From: Dipetalonema caudispina | Taxonomy: Eukaryota; Nematoda; Chromadorea; Rhabditida; Onchocercidae | Length of the DNA: 64,000 bases | Reading direction: 5' to 3' | Assembly (NCBI GenBank): GCA_013365325.1 | Contig: JABVXV010000021.1 | Location: 1-64,000 of the forward strand | Shown: in pieces, positions 16,901 through 45,566 of the stretch | Layout: each line of letters starts with the position of its first letter | Position numbering within the stretch: position 1 is the stretch's first letter | The notes under the pieces: generated by a model | The model's database searches: none | Told to the model about the DNA's origin: nothing | The model's input: only the letters and a program-made list of their open reading frames with translations | Translations under genes and position numbers: made by a program

Positions 16901-19900
16901 AACTGTTGACGAAAAAAGACATAACTTGGAGTACATTTCACATTTCGGAACGCTGTGAAATAGTAGCGCCAGCAAGTTTCATTTTACAACCTAATGTAAC
17001 TGGTAGACATTTAACATGAGAGACAAATAAAAAAATCCAAAAATCGAAGTTACTGCTCAAAATACTTCGATAATATTACGCCTAATTTTATTACTGATTT
17101 TACTACAATGATAGAACATGACGTTTTTGAAATCTCATTAATAATTATGAATGTTTTATCACTAAGATAAAGAGTAATTTCGCCGAGAGCTGTGGAACTA
17201 ACTTTTTTAACCTTTTCCAAGTCTGGGCACCTGTACTTGAAAATTATAACAGTGGGAGGTGTATAGATGCCTTTGTAAACGCGATTTGCAAATTCGATGG
17301 GATTTTCAACACCGAGAATTTCGATCTGCGAAAAAGTTGTCAGACCTCGAAGCATTACTTTGCTCTGCAATATCAAAACGAATTTCCGAACCAAATGAAA
17401 AAAGAACATAAGTGTAAAAATCACAAACATATAGAATCAATTCGAACCAAGAAGTATGAGTTCTCGATGATATCAGTAATCTTGGAGGCTGTTAAATGAT
17501 GGTATGCGACCCACCATGGCAATACAGCCAGTTTTTCGTGATATGACGGCTTACGATTATCAACAGATCGATGAAATGTCTGCAAAAGAAAGCTTACAGA
17601 CCTAAAGATTTGTAATTGCAATTTTGAAGCATGACGATGATACAGTTTAAGAGTTAATTGATGTTCCTTAAAGATGTCTGGATATGGCATATGAAGTTGT
17701 ACGAAATGATAAAGAATTTGAATTCCTATATTTTGAGAATAGCAAAACAAATTCTAGAAAGTTTTATTCGGAAACACATACAATGACGGGTGCTGCCGGT
17801 ATACCAAGCCATAATGCAAGTGGAGCCGTGAAACTGTCTACCTGCGACAACACGTGTACCAGCATTTCAGATGGTTCCTTCAGACACAGTGCAGCCAAAC
17901 CCTAAAGAAGCGAGAACGTTAAAATAAAAAAGATTAGAAGCAAGTAAAAAAAAAACAGACCTGTCCAACGGCATGTATCCAGAAATGAGTCTTGGATTTC
18001 CTTATTTCCAAAAGACGACTTATGATATCATTCTGCCCAAGGATTGATGACCCAACAACTCCAATCACGACCAGCGGTTTCTTTCCAGCAGCAATGTCAT
18101 CATCAAGCTGTTTTTCAAATGCGATGTAATCCTGGTATCAACCATTCAGGATGGAAAGGATGTTTTACAAATATTCCAGACTAGCAATGCTTAATGTAGC
18201 TTTGAGCTCTAGACGACTTCAAATTTCGGACTGAAAAATATTCAAATTTGACTGAAAATCTTGTGGTCTGCACGAAATGGTTTGCAAATCGTTTATCAAA
18301 CCTTCATCTGAACCTCAAAACTTTGATTTTTGAATTAGTTAGATTTAAGTGTTACACAAGAACAAGTTTAGAAAATAAGCAAAGCTCATACAATTCGGCC
18401 TTCAATGTCAGCAAGATCTCCATTAAGCTTCTTCAAAACGACAATATCTCCAATTAAGCATTCGGTGGACAGGTATGCAGTAAGATCGATGTGCAAAGCA
18501 GGTGAAACATACACCACTGGTGGACCCTCAAAAATAATGCGAATAACTAATTTCATGCATTATTTGTTTAAATTTTTGCGATAAAAAGATAATTCTCATT
18601 AAAAAAAAAAAAAAAAAAAGACTAACCATTTCACGAAAAGCGCGCCATCCTTTCGAGCAGTAATCGGAACCATACATATCGTACAATGCAAGACGAATCA
18701 CATAACCTGAAGATGAAAATCTATAACAAGAACTAGTAGCTTCGCCTCATTCAAATGCTTAACTTTACCAATTCGACAATGAAGTTTAACTCATTATTAA
18801 ATGCTCAAAAGGAGCTAGAATTTATTTCAATTACCAACAATGAAATTTCAGCACTAAGTAATACAGACAAAAATTGGAAACACAGGAATGAACGAACCAA
18901 TTCCTGTTTTGATCGAGTTTGAGAATGCCGAATCTTGCTCAGAGCAGTGCAAATTGTTGTTGGGTGTACGGAAGAGTGTGCTAAGTGCTTGCGATGTGCT
19001 ACCATAAAGCCATGAAGCAATACATTGTCTATGATGGGTTCCAAGTAGATTAATATAACTTTTGAGGGATGAACTGGTAACCAACGTGCGTCCCAATTCC
19101 GATAAACGTGAACTAACACGGTAATCTCTAAATCTATTTCATAATAATTTTAAAAGCATAAGTGAAAGTATTCATCAAAACATTGCTTTAATCCTAATCT
19201 ACAATTAGTAATACGTGAAATGACGCTGATACGCTGTTATCCAAACATTATTTCTTATAGACCGATAGTATTCTGTATCACGGAACGAGTACTATAGTGC
19301 AGCTAGCATAAGCGTCAGTGGGAATCTCGTACCGTATAACACCCCCCGTGAGATCATGAAATCTGATTCATCCATATGAAACTTAGCACATGATGGACAA
19401 GCCTTGAGTTACAATCCGATGGGAGCATCGCTAATTCACTCTCTTCTGACTTGAAACAAAAGGAGTGATGTATGGGACTCTGGTTTGCCCCTTCCATTTA
19501 AAAGCCTCTATGCTTGTACTCTAATTAAATGCCTCATTTTCATCTTCCAAATGTTAGCTTCGCCATTTATTCTTTATTTTGTCTTCTTGTGTCCGATTAA
19601 CCAGTAACTGTATGTCCAGTTGCTGTCCTCCATTTGCTCTAGTAAAAATTGCTTAATAGCGTCATCAATTTATAAGGTTTGTGGCGAATCGTTTATGTTG
19701 TATAGTGCAAAGGGCAACTTTATCACCGAAGCTATAGATACAACAACATCATGTATCGATTTAGTAGAAAAGCATATGAACGTTACGAGATGATTTCAAA
19801 ATAACCTTTTTTTGGGGAATTCCGGAGGTTGTGAATTTTCCCCATAATCTTTTACTTCCTTATTGATCCAGTCATCAGAACGGATCAACTGCTCTAACTG

Positions 19901-21526
19901 TTGAAGAATCGGGTTAATACCACTACCGGTACTGGATGCTCGCCTAGTACTTCTTTTCGATTCCTTGACATTCTCCGAGCTCTTAACAATATCTGTCATT
20001 CATTCCAGTATTCAAAAAATGGAATTTACCTGAGAGAAGGCTCGTATTAAGTGACTTTTAAAAAACGACGATAAAATGCTTACATTTCCATCAGGAGCAT
20101 AAGCGAGTCTTTCCAGAACAGATCTTTCAACGGCATCATTATTGTCTGCATTTAAAAGTGAATCTTTCTGTGAGCTATTGCTGCGTACTTCAGTCGCAAG
20201 GCTATATCCATACCTAAGATTACTAAGGATACTAATTCTCAAGGAATGAGAAGATAAAAACTATTACAGAACTTTAAAAAGTTGGAAAAAACATTCTTAA
20301 CGATTACCGCAGAAGTACTACAAATGATAAATGATAGTTGATAGCAATTTGAATACATCAAAATTCTGACTTAAGGCGTGGTTGCAATGACTCATTGCTT
20401 ACTGCTAAGATCACAGTTCTCTTAAAAACACATCGTGAAATAATTGAAAAATTAAGCACCTGTTTTAAAATTTAGTTTGACCCAATTCATTGTGATATGG
20501 GAATAGCTGGGCAATGTTTAAAAAATACGGGAATATATTCCCGAAAGCTCCAAGTGAATCAAGACATTGCCATGATTCACCATGGCGATGCCTTCATTCA
20601 CCAGGAACTTTCGGGAATGTATCGAGAAATCTAAGTGTCACATTAGTAAAAATAAGTATTACACTACTGGCAGAGCATCTTTCGTTCGAAATTTTGAAAT
20701 TTAGCCATATAACCGTGTATGAGTAAAACAGTGCTAAAACTAGAAGTGCTAGTAGTTCAGTTTTAGTTAATTACACTAGTTGTAATTTGATCACTAGGAT
20801 AAACGATCCGATACCAAGTGTATTGAATATCCCGTAATGAAGCAGTTCACGAAGTGTTTGAAGTTAAGAAATAATTCATTCAGATTATCACAGTGTTTAA
20901 ATCAATTTGATCCCATTTGAATGGAATTAAGGACAGATGAAATTCGATCCCATAATTTGAAAAGTATGAAGTTTCTTTCATGATATGTTCTCTATATTCT
21001 TGTAATTTAAATCATTGTAAAGAACAAGCATGGGGATCAAGTCAATCCTAGCCAAAAATAATGACGAACAATTAAGACTTATCGGAGTTATAACTTAAGA
21101 AAGACAAGATGAGTTGAATTGATGATATATAATGGTATCAGTATGTAAGTGTATAGAAAGTTATGAAAATTTTTTGAGTGCAGAGTTTTTTTTTTTTTTT
21201 TTCTTTTTATTTTCTTTTCTATTGAAATTGATTTTTGGTAGCAATTATTCTATCAATGCTTTAAGTGGGAGGAGAACTCATGGAGGGTAGAAGAAAAGAA
21301 AGAGGAATAATGAGAGAAATATTCAAGCAGATTTCTTTAGAACAAAATAAAATGCAAAACTCATTATTAATTTTGATGGGAATCGCCTACAGTAACTGTA
21401 AAATGCTTTTAAGAAATCCAAAAAACAGAAACACAATAAAGATGGAAAACAAACGAACTTTTCGATATCATTAATAATTTTACGTGTGGCATTCATCGTC
21501 GTTTCGACTTCCGAGCTAGCAGCCAT
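13944..21526 (-). CDS. PDXDC1: PDXDC1-like protein (degenerate PLP-dependent decarboxylase)
   Basis: Nineteen exons join without a frame break: 21459-21526, 20084-20213, 19806-19981, 18898-19112, 18627-18706, 18392-18526, 17961-18131, 17782-17901, 17448-17579, 17203-17364, 16445-16609, 16149-16257, 15721-15874, 15365-15428, 15069-15254, 14677-14769, 14369-14474, 14066-14266, 13944-14011. They total 2535 nt (844 residues; the human protein is about 790). Family-diagnostic stretches include KLAVLPWWVAYHHL, SPAYGVSCVKFGM and RQIPLMSSLVNWFSP. The group II decarboxylase fold is present, but the PLP regions read WIHAVGQ (residues 319-325) and DSFTAPLALWLG (347-358) where active enzymes have HVDAA and NPHK, so the Schiff-base lysine is missing; catalysis is unlikely. 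The start is inferred (MAASSEVETT); exon 21459 could extend upstream to GACAAGAAAGC after a TGCAG acceptor. The 5' edge of exon 19806-19981 uses a weak TTAAG acceptor chosen to keep frame. The role of the family is poorly known; human PDXDC1 is linked to lipid traits. Confidence 0.93.
14012..14065 (-). other. PDXDC1: 54-nt in-frame last intron of PDXDC1-like gene
   Basis: The intron starts GTAGTT and ends TTTTCTAG on the sense strand, is 54 nt long (18 codons) and has no in-frame stop. Retained or spliced, the same C-terminal frame (ending ENFQEFLLK) is read. It could therefore be an optional coding segment rather than an obligate intron. Confidence 0.6.
18601..18619. repeat. A-tract beside a splice donor
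   Basis: On the sense strand of the PDXDC1-like gene this is a T-run starting about eight bases after the donor GTTAGTC of exon 18627-18706. A similar T-run lies directly in the donor GTATTTTT of exon 15721-15874. Confidence 0.8.
20533..20622 (-). other. Long hairpin, miRNA-precursor-like or MITE-like
   Basis: Two 39-nt arms (20533-20571 and 20584-20622) are inverted copies with 32 of 39 identical positions around a 12-nt loop. Counting G-U pairs, about 35 of 39 positions pair on the minus strand and 34 of 39 on the plus. The outer part overlaps the palindrome CGGGAATATATTCCCG at 20529-20544. It lies in the first intron of the PDXDC1-like gene. Size and near-perfect pairing fit a miRNA hairpin or a short inverted-repeat element. 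I do not recognise a known nematode miRNA in either arm, so strand and nature are open. Confidence 0.5.
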
Positions 21527-24500
21527 ATCACCACAAGCCAATTTGCATTCCAATTCCGCTTTCTTGTCCTGCATGAACACGATTTCTGTCTTTTACAAAA
21601 GATACCATAAAACGAAGATAACAACGCTTTCGTTGATTTATTCAACCAATTGATCAAATAATTGGTTGAGAGTCGAAGACTTCTAATAAACCATATGAAA
21701 TAATACAGAACAATAATGAGAAACATTTCACTTCGGAAACACTTACATTTAATAGAACAACAAACAGATGATAGAGAAATTGATCAGAAAATTCAAATTT
21801 TGTCCGTACAAAGATATTGTGAAAACGATTATCGTTTCAAAGTTTCATCTTTAAAACTTTGAAAGTGCCTTACTAAATTGACTAATTTCTCCCTTAGATT
21901 TTTAATACTAAGAAGTTGACGGAAGTAAAGTTCCACTTTTTAGTTTAATTTGTAAAATCTTCATTTCAAATACTCCCCGTTTGATTTAAAGTGATCTCCA
22001 TCCTTTGAATCTTTGCTGATAATACACTGATGGAATGATAAATTACTTGACGGTTTCTGTTTACACTGTCAAGATATTTATTTATAAGAACATAGCCAAA
22101 AAATCATTCATACTGTGGCAAAATGAGTCACTGAACAAATACGAAGAGCGTTGCTTAAAAAAGGTATCATCGCTATCATTCGAACAACATACCCAGAATA
22201 TATGGGACACCTGAAGTTTCTGAAATCTCCGGAATAATCCAATTCATTAATTCTAAATTATTCATTAAGTTATCTATTTCGGTACCACCTATATACTTCA
22301 CCATTTTTAAAAGTGTTCAAGAAATATATTCATCTGAATTCGATAATTACACCTTAAAAAATCAAATGTGATATATGGTGAATGCTAGACTAAATTGCAA
22401 ATAAGATAATTACAAAATTTAATTAGCGGATGAAATCAATACACGTGAAAATCTGGCATCACATGCATCAATACAATTCAGAGGAGTAGACAGACCTGTC
22501 CCAGTCAACTCAACAACCGTCACTGCCACTATCATCATCCATCGATCTGTTCACAAACACAAACACAATGCATAAAACGGAAGAATCAATGTAACAGATG
22601 AAACGAAATCGATGAAAGATTAAAATTTTTTAACGAGCAGAAACTTATCTATCCATTTCCTGACTTAAAGTATCGATTTTATGCATGCATGGAAATTTAC
22701 ATATCGATTCTCTGGTATAAAAATATGACTGCAATTAGCATATCAACACTCGAGCAATTTACATTTTGTCAGTTTATTTGAATAAATTTGCATGTTTCAT
22801 CTATTTTATATGTAAAATAATTTTCGGCCTTACATCAAAATGATTTCATAGTTTTTAGCTCACCAGTTATGTACGAATTGTTGCTTATTAAGAGGAACGT
22901 TTCATGTAACGTTATAACGTAACAACGCATGCTCATACTTTTGTACTACTACAATGAAACGTAGATTTGAGTAAACCGAGCTAAACAATGAACATCTAAA
23001 TTTTAATCTTCATGGAAACTTTACAATAAGATCATAGGGCTCTTGTGGTATATGTTCTAAATTTTTGCAAAAACAGATTTTTTAGGCTTTGAGTTGCATA
23101 CATTTTATTATGAGGGCAATTAAATTTGATGATATCTTTATGAGTTAAACGAAAATCAGAGCCCTAAAAAGATCTACCAAAACACTTCACTGCTATTTAC
23201 TGAAGATTGGGTACAGCTTGAAGTTTGAAATTTTACTTTTCATATCACGTCGTCCGTGATACCTTTCCTTTACATCAGAAAATAAAACGTCTGTTACTTA
23301 ATCATGGAAGGGAATTTCAAAAAGAATAATCAACAAGTCGAAGTCGAAATTACACTACTTACTTTCCAGGTTTATCAAAATCGCGACAGCAATTCACAAA
23401 GTTATTTCCACTGTCGTTTTAATAAGTTTCATATAAGTGATCACAAATTGTTCACTACTTTCTGTTCACTCTATGAATATTCCTTTTCCATAAAACAGAG
23501 AAACTGTAGATTTTGCAACAAACAGAATTTATACAACCGAACTTTCGGATGAAAACTTTGTGGTATGGTAGTTTTAGCTTAGTAAACAAACATATATATT
23601 CGAACTTCGAATTCAGATATGCAGAAATTAAACATAGTAAACCTAGGCTATTTATTCATTTTGCAATAATTTACGGACAATTTTAAATAATAACAATTTA
23701 GAGAGATTACGTTTATCCAGAAGAAACAAAAATAATGCTTTTTTTTTGGTAAAATTTTTTCCGCAAGAAAACAAAAACGGGATTGTGAACGACAAATATT
23801 CAGCAACATCAATGCAGAGATGTAGTCAATTAAAGCAACAGCAGTACTGCATTTAATAGCCTCATCTCATTTTTTATTTTCACAAAAGTCCCAACCATCT
23901 TTAACATAATATGTTTCAAGTAGTGATTCCAGAATCTTTAATGAAGCTAGAAAGGAAATGAGAAAATCGGATCGGAAGTATCAAAACTCTTGCAATCCAT
24001 CACTGGCATAAATTGGTGCTGATGCGTATTTCTTTTCATAACAATTGTCGACAAAATTCAAATCTCATGAAATCAAAGTTTAATTCCCACTCTAGAAGTT
24101 CTTTAAGGTCACCATTTGTAACGGATTCTATCGTTATGGTCTTCCATGAAGGGCAGTTTGTTCAAATCAAATATAGAAAGAAACATCTGCTTGAGGCTAT
24201 ATTCGGATCATCATTCATCCATTTCAATCAGCAACTGATGAAAGTTATTCCTTAAAATTTCCTTCTTTCGGCAAAGCTGAAGGGATATGGAAGTAGGTTA
24301 TCCATTTGGCAGCCTCATCTTGTCTGTTTTGTGACCCTCTCGCTATTTCCTCATGAAGAAAGTGGAAAATTCTGCCCTTCGTTCTTTCCACTTTTCCCCC
24401 CCCCCCCCTAAAAAAAGATTTGAAAGTTGGATGCTGTGATCCGAAGCTTTCGATATCAAACTACGAAATAAGTTTGTAGTAACTTCCATAACGTGATCAG

Positions 24501-25200
24501 TGTGGAAAGTTGAACAGTTATTGGAGAAAAAAATCAAGCAATAACTCACAATGTTCATGGAAATAAAGAAATTGAAAAGATCATCATTTCCCAAATCGAA
24601 TATAAGAGATTAGTTGATCAGTGATGTTTGATTGTTGAAAACAGTATTCTTTCACATTGAAATATGGAAGAATTCAAAAAAGAAATGATCGAGGAAGAGT
24701 ATGGAAATAATACCAGGTAGGAAAGGTAAGTAGGAACATATAATACATAACAAAAGACTATAATCGAATAATCACTAACAGAAGAAAGTGAAAAAGGAAA
24801 ATTGGTAAAAAGAAAATGGGATATAGCTAGAAAGTTAAGCAAAGACTCATTTTGAAAAGGAAAGAAGATAAGGATGGACGTGACGATAGTTCAACAAATT
24901 AAGTTAGAATATACAATTGACAAGACAAACGATCGAAAATTAAAAGAGAGTATGATAGGTATGTATTCGCATTAAGAGGAGTTGAAAATTGATGCGAAAA
25001 GACTGTTCCGTTCGTACTAACACAAAAAGAAGTTGAAAATTGTGGAAAGCATTAAATATACAGGAAGGAGAATTATGGGACCGATGAATCGGAATACAAC
25101 ACTACGGATGAATAAATCGATAACAACGATGCCGATACTAATGACACGAAAAGCAAACTAATTATAATGTACGGTATTTTCTTGATCATAACGGAATACT
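21527..25200. other. Spacer upstream of the PDXDC1-like gene
   Basis: No coding exon was recognised. A segment near 22500-22560 on the minus strand reads MMIVAVTVVELTGT before a GTCTG donor, but it does not join the downstream gene in frame and is probably chance. A pure C-run lies at about 24400-24410. The right half may contain the 5' part of the retroelement relic that follows. Confidence 0.45.
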
Positions 25201-25229
25201 TTGCTTATAGAATTATACTGTTAAAGAGA

Positions 25230-26740
25230 CTTGTGAAGGGAAATGTGTCGGAATGGAAGAAAAGGCTAGGACTGGAACTCTTTGTGCTTCGAAAGGGAAA
25301 CGAATGATTTGAAGAGTTTGAAGGACGAACATTGAAAGAATTGAAATCAGAAAAAGAGTGGAAGCAAAATATCATATTGGAACAAAAACAGTAGCTGAAA
25401 TCATCGAAACCATAAAGCAAAAGATAACTGCAACGAAAAGTTGCAAGAGGGCAGTGATTCACTACAGGTATAGTGGAATGTCTCGGAATAACCAACAACC
25501 ATTATAAAAAACTCTGAGCACTGCATGGAGTATATCCTAATGTAAAACATACCACAATACTTTAGCAAAATTACCTAAAACGCCCAATGGGTTAGGAGAA
25601 AGAGTTCAAAATATGAAATACATCAGATTTGACAAGCATACAGTATCATATGGTGAAAACAGGCCACGGATCCCAGGACTAAATGAACTGCATGAATTTT
25701 GGTCAAAAAAATCTTGATTGTTAATACTTTAGGATATTCCTCATCACTTTTGGATCCTCAAGTTGTTGTTTCTTAAGAATGAAATACCACTTGAACGGTT
25801 AGTGAGACTGAATTTGAAAAGATTAACATCAGATGAGGGATTTCAAACAGACTCTTTTCCACCTTTGTTTTTCATAATTGTAATGATATTCTTCACCACA
25901 ACAGTAAATGTAGGTATAAAATCGTAAAAGGTAAAAGTAGAATCAATCATTTACTTTATACTTTTTATCAGTGAAAGTATGGATGATTTAAAATTGTATA
26001 AAATCATAAATAGAAGAAATTAACTGATTAGGCATAGTGGATTTCTTACCGGTGAAGGATTTTCTTATCAGTGAAAATTAGACGAAAAAAAATATGTAAC
26101 ACTGCCAATTCAAACGATAGGATAGAAAACCTATGAGAAGATTATACGATGAAAAATGATATAAATATCGTGGGAATCACAAGAGTAATGACATACAATA
26201 TAATGCAGTGAAAAAAGAAGTTAGAAAAATATTAAATAAAATGAAGTGAAGGAACTAATTATTGGTGCAATAAAAACAAATCACTACATGAACAATAGAA
26301 ACGAATAAACCAGTTATGGCTGAGGTATGAGACCTTGAAAGGGAAGTACAGAAGATTAATGTTAGGCACAGGATTATACATTCCGCATAAATTATGTTAA
26401 AGCAAAATTTAAAAAATTATAACATCGAAAAGTATCATTTATGACACGAAAATTAACTATAAATATTGCCGCAGTCAGATTGCAGCTATGATGATGTGTT
26501 GCTAGCACTGTTGTCAAAGGTATCAAATATCGGCTATGAAAAAAGTGATAATAAAATCATGGACCAGAAATGATGATTAGCAATGGAAACAAGGAACATT
26601 TTACATATTTCAAGCAAAAAGTGGTGATGAAAAACAAGATCAGGATAGGAGTATCTGTTTCAATATCAAAAAATTTGAGAGAATGCCGAAAAATGACCAA
26701 GCTGAGCTGGAGATAAGCAATACGGCTTCAAAATTCCAAA
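25230..26740 (+). mobile_element. Decayed R4/Dong-type non-LTR retrotransposon
   Basis: Broken reverse-transcriptase coding sequence, readable only by changing frames. In order: a region ahead of the RT with KQKITATKSCKRAV (about 25413); GLNELHEFW (about 25680); GFQTDSFPPLFFII at 25838-25879, matching the GxxQGDSLSPLLF block; MDDLKLY at 25979-25999, the catalytic A/YMDD-L-KLY box typical of the R4/Dong clade; then NDIQYNAVKKEVRKIL from 26187, matching the downstream thumb/linker region. Stops (for example within 25900-25930) and frame changes separate these blocks, so it is inactive. Outer limits, target site and tail cannot be defined. Assignment to R4/Dong rests on motif order and spacing remembered for that family. 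Confidence 0.68.
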
Positions 26741-29446
26741 TCTAAAAAATCCGATAGTTGTGCAAACAACACAGAATAACAACAATAATAACAATAGTGA
26801 CGACATATTTATCTGTCGTTGCCGATCACAGTAACACTAAAAGTGACATTTGATGGAAAAAACAAAGACAAAACATCGATTCGGTGACAAACAGATCTGA
26901 TAGTTGTATGCTCTATTGCCTTCGTAGTTTCCACGTCAATATGGTGTCGAGGTATTATATTGAATAATTCCACAGTTGTTACACAAATGAGGTTCTACTC
27001 ATAGATTATATCTTCCTTCATTCTCACATTCTATCTTGATATTTTTAAATAGTATCGTTAAGAAATGCGAATTCTTCCTCGCTAATGGTTAATTTTTTTA
27101 AACAATAACACTTCTCATTTTCATTTGTTTGTCATTTTAGATTATTGGAAAGTTCTTTTAAAAATGAAAAATGAGACAAACATAGTAATTGCTAATGCAT
27201 ATGAAAGATACAAGAGATTGATGAACTAATTCAAATCATCTCATTTTAATTGTGAAGTATATATGTATATATAATCTTCTTGTCTCCCTTTTCTTTATAC
27301 ATGTTTCTTGTTACATTCATCATTTTAACTTGGTCACAACTGTCCATAACAAATGCAACGATCGGTGTGTACTATTTCCGCTTTACTTGCAAATCACAGT
27401 GAACCGAATTTTAACCAGATCATGATATCTGTGACATTCTTCAGTCGCAACAACTTTGAAAATGTATTGGTAATGCTTTCCTTGATTAATGATTATAAAA
27501 AAACAAGAAAATTTAGTCTGGAATAATTTCAGTAGAAAGTATTTCTCAATAAATCTCATATTGAAGCCTTGGAAGTTTTTCTTTTTCTTTTTTTTTTGTA
27601 AGTTTCTCGGATTGTTGAATGAACTTTATTCCAAATCTATAGAGCAGCGATCAGGTAATGTTGAAAACTGCTGAAAAATAACAATATAGGGAGAGATAAA
27701 TTTATTTAAAAGATACAATGTCATAAAAATACCGCAGTGCTTTCATCATCACAATGGACATGTGCCTAAGCACGAATAAACGGAAAAAAAAGTGAACGGA
27801 CCTGTCAGGGCATGAAATGGCTGCATTAAATATCCCGCATACTTCAGTTAATTAAAGTAATAAATGGTCATGAAGTGTGATGATCAAAGGGTAAATAAAA
27901 TATGCCACAAATAATGACGGAGAACAGGTGCAGGAAAACGGATAAAAACTGGAGAGAAAATGGTAAGAAAGCGAACGACGCAGTAAGATTACATCTTTTT
28001 CCGTATTGGTCATATAAATCAAGAAAATTTGAAATCTCAAACTTCAAATTTCCACGATAGAAACTGTAAGTGTGAAAAATAAAGGAATGTCGCATTAAAA
28101 AAAAAAAGTAATCAAATGTAGGCATTTATTACTAAGCATAATTACATCCACCGGTGCATACAAAATGTATAAACGAACTCTGAGGGAAAAACTCTAAGCC
28201 GTTGCCATGTGCCAAAACTATTACGATAAAAATAAGGGCAAAATGTCATTATCAAATTACTAAAAAATTTTCAAACTTAACTTTGCAGATGCAAATCTAA
28301 ATGTACAACTCTATGTAGCAAAAAGTAAAATCTATCTTCTTAAATCGGACAGTGCAGTACATTTTAGGCACTTTACGGCTTTAGAAAATTATTCGAAGAA
28401 ATAGCTTATTCTGAAAGCGAACAGAGCAAGAGGCACAGAAGAAAAAATTTCTTGTTTCGAGAAGATTTCAATAACACGAAATAAATTTGCTTACACATTG
28501 CTGAAGTTTAAACATGTGAATCAAACCACCCGATGTCTTGAGAAGAAAACACCGGTTTTTCATTTAATACTTTTAAGGTGAAATCAATGAGAAAAGTCGA
28601 TTAAAAACCAAAAGGTCCACTAACAAAGCGAAAGTTGGAAAGAAATACTATCAGTTTCGGAATGATACCATCCATATACGTATACTGCAACAATCCTGAT
28701 TGAAAATATGAGTTGAAGATATAATTAAGGGAAAAGTGGAATCACGAAACACAACGAAAATTTAATTCAAAAAAAAAATATTTTTAGTGTTTTTTGTAGG
28801 GCAGTGAGCATACATGTATTGATACAATTCCGGATCTAATCTCGCATAGGTGAGATAAAAAATATAGAAACGCTTTACAGAGCAAAACATTCTGGAAAAT
28901 CCCAGAGAATAAAAAGCAAACAGTTATTATTTATAATAACATTGGAAATTTCCAAAACACTTTGCCGCTAAAAATCTACATATTTTTAAATGTAAACATC
29001 AAATTAAATGGAGTGATCGATTAGCTATAGTCAGTAGTTTAAAGTTCTGCTAAACAATTCACTGTATTGCACAGCTCGAAGGAGATGTGCAGAGAATCAA
29101 TGTACAAAAACTATGCACACTCACTACAAATAATAATATATCGTCGTAGATAAGCAACTAAAAATACAATAAAACTAGACTAGGACTTATAATTAAGAAA
29201 AAAAAAAAAAAAAAAAAAAAAAAGCACAAAATGACCACGGGTTTCATTTCGCATTGAATCATGTTTTATCACTTTCCTTTGTAAGCTTTAATTAATTTCT
29301 ACAATATTAGAAATGTCCAGAACTCTTAAAAATCGACTTATACTATTGCTTCGGTAGGATAAGATTTTTTGGATAAATCTACACAATTCAGCATGCCAAG
29401 CATTTGTTCAGAATCAAAAGGAAATTTTTTCAACAAGATGTATGTA
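26741..29446. other. unc-43: Non-coding spacer downstream of unc-43
   Basis: No exon recognised. It should include the unc-43 3' untranslated region at its right end. A long A-run lies at about 29202-29223. Open frames on the minus strand at 27852-28125 are low-complexity. Confidence 0.45.

Positions 29447-45566
<16,120 letters not shown>

Noticed and set aside
19350..19372. TGAGATCAT resembling the miR-80 family seed
   Set aside because: No complementary arm is found within about 80 bases either side, so no precursor hairpin.
22500..22560. Signal-peptide-like start MMIVAVTVVELTGT on the minus strand
   Set aside because: Its phase-1 end leads to a stop in the next PDXDC1 exon; at most a non-coding 5' exon.
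24343..24594. Minus-strand open frame with a poly-glycine stretch
   Set aside because: Caused by the C-run near 24400; no other coding signal.
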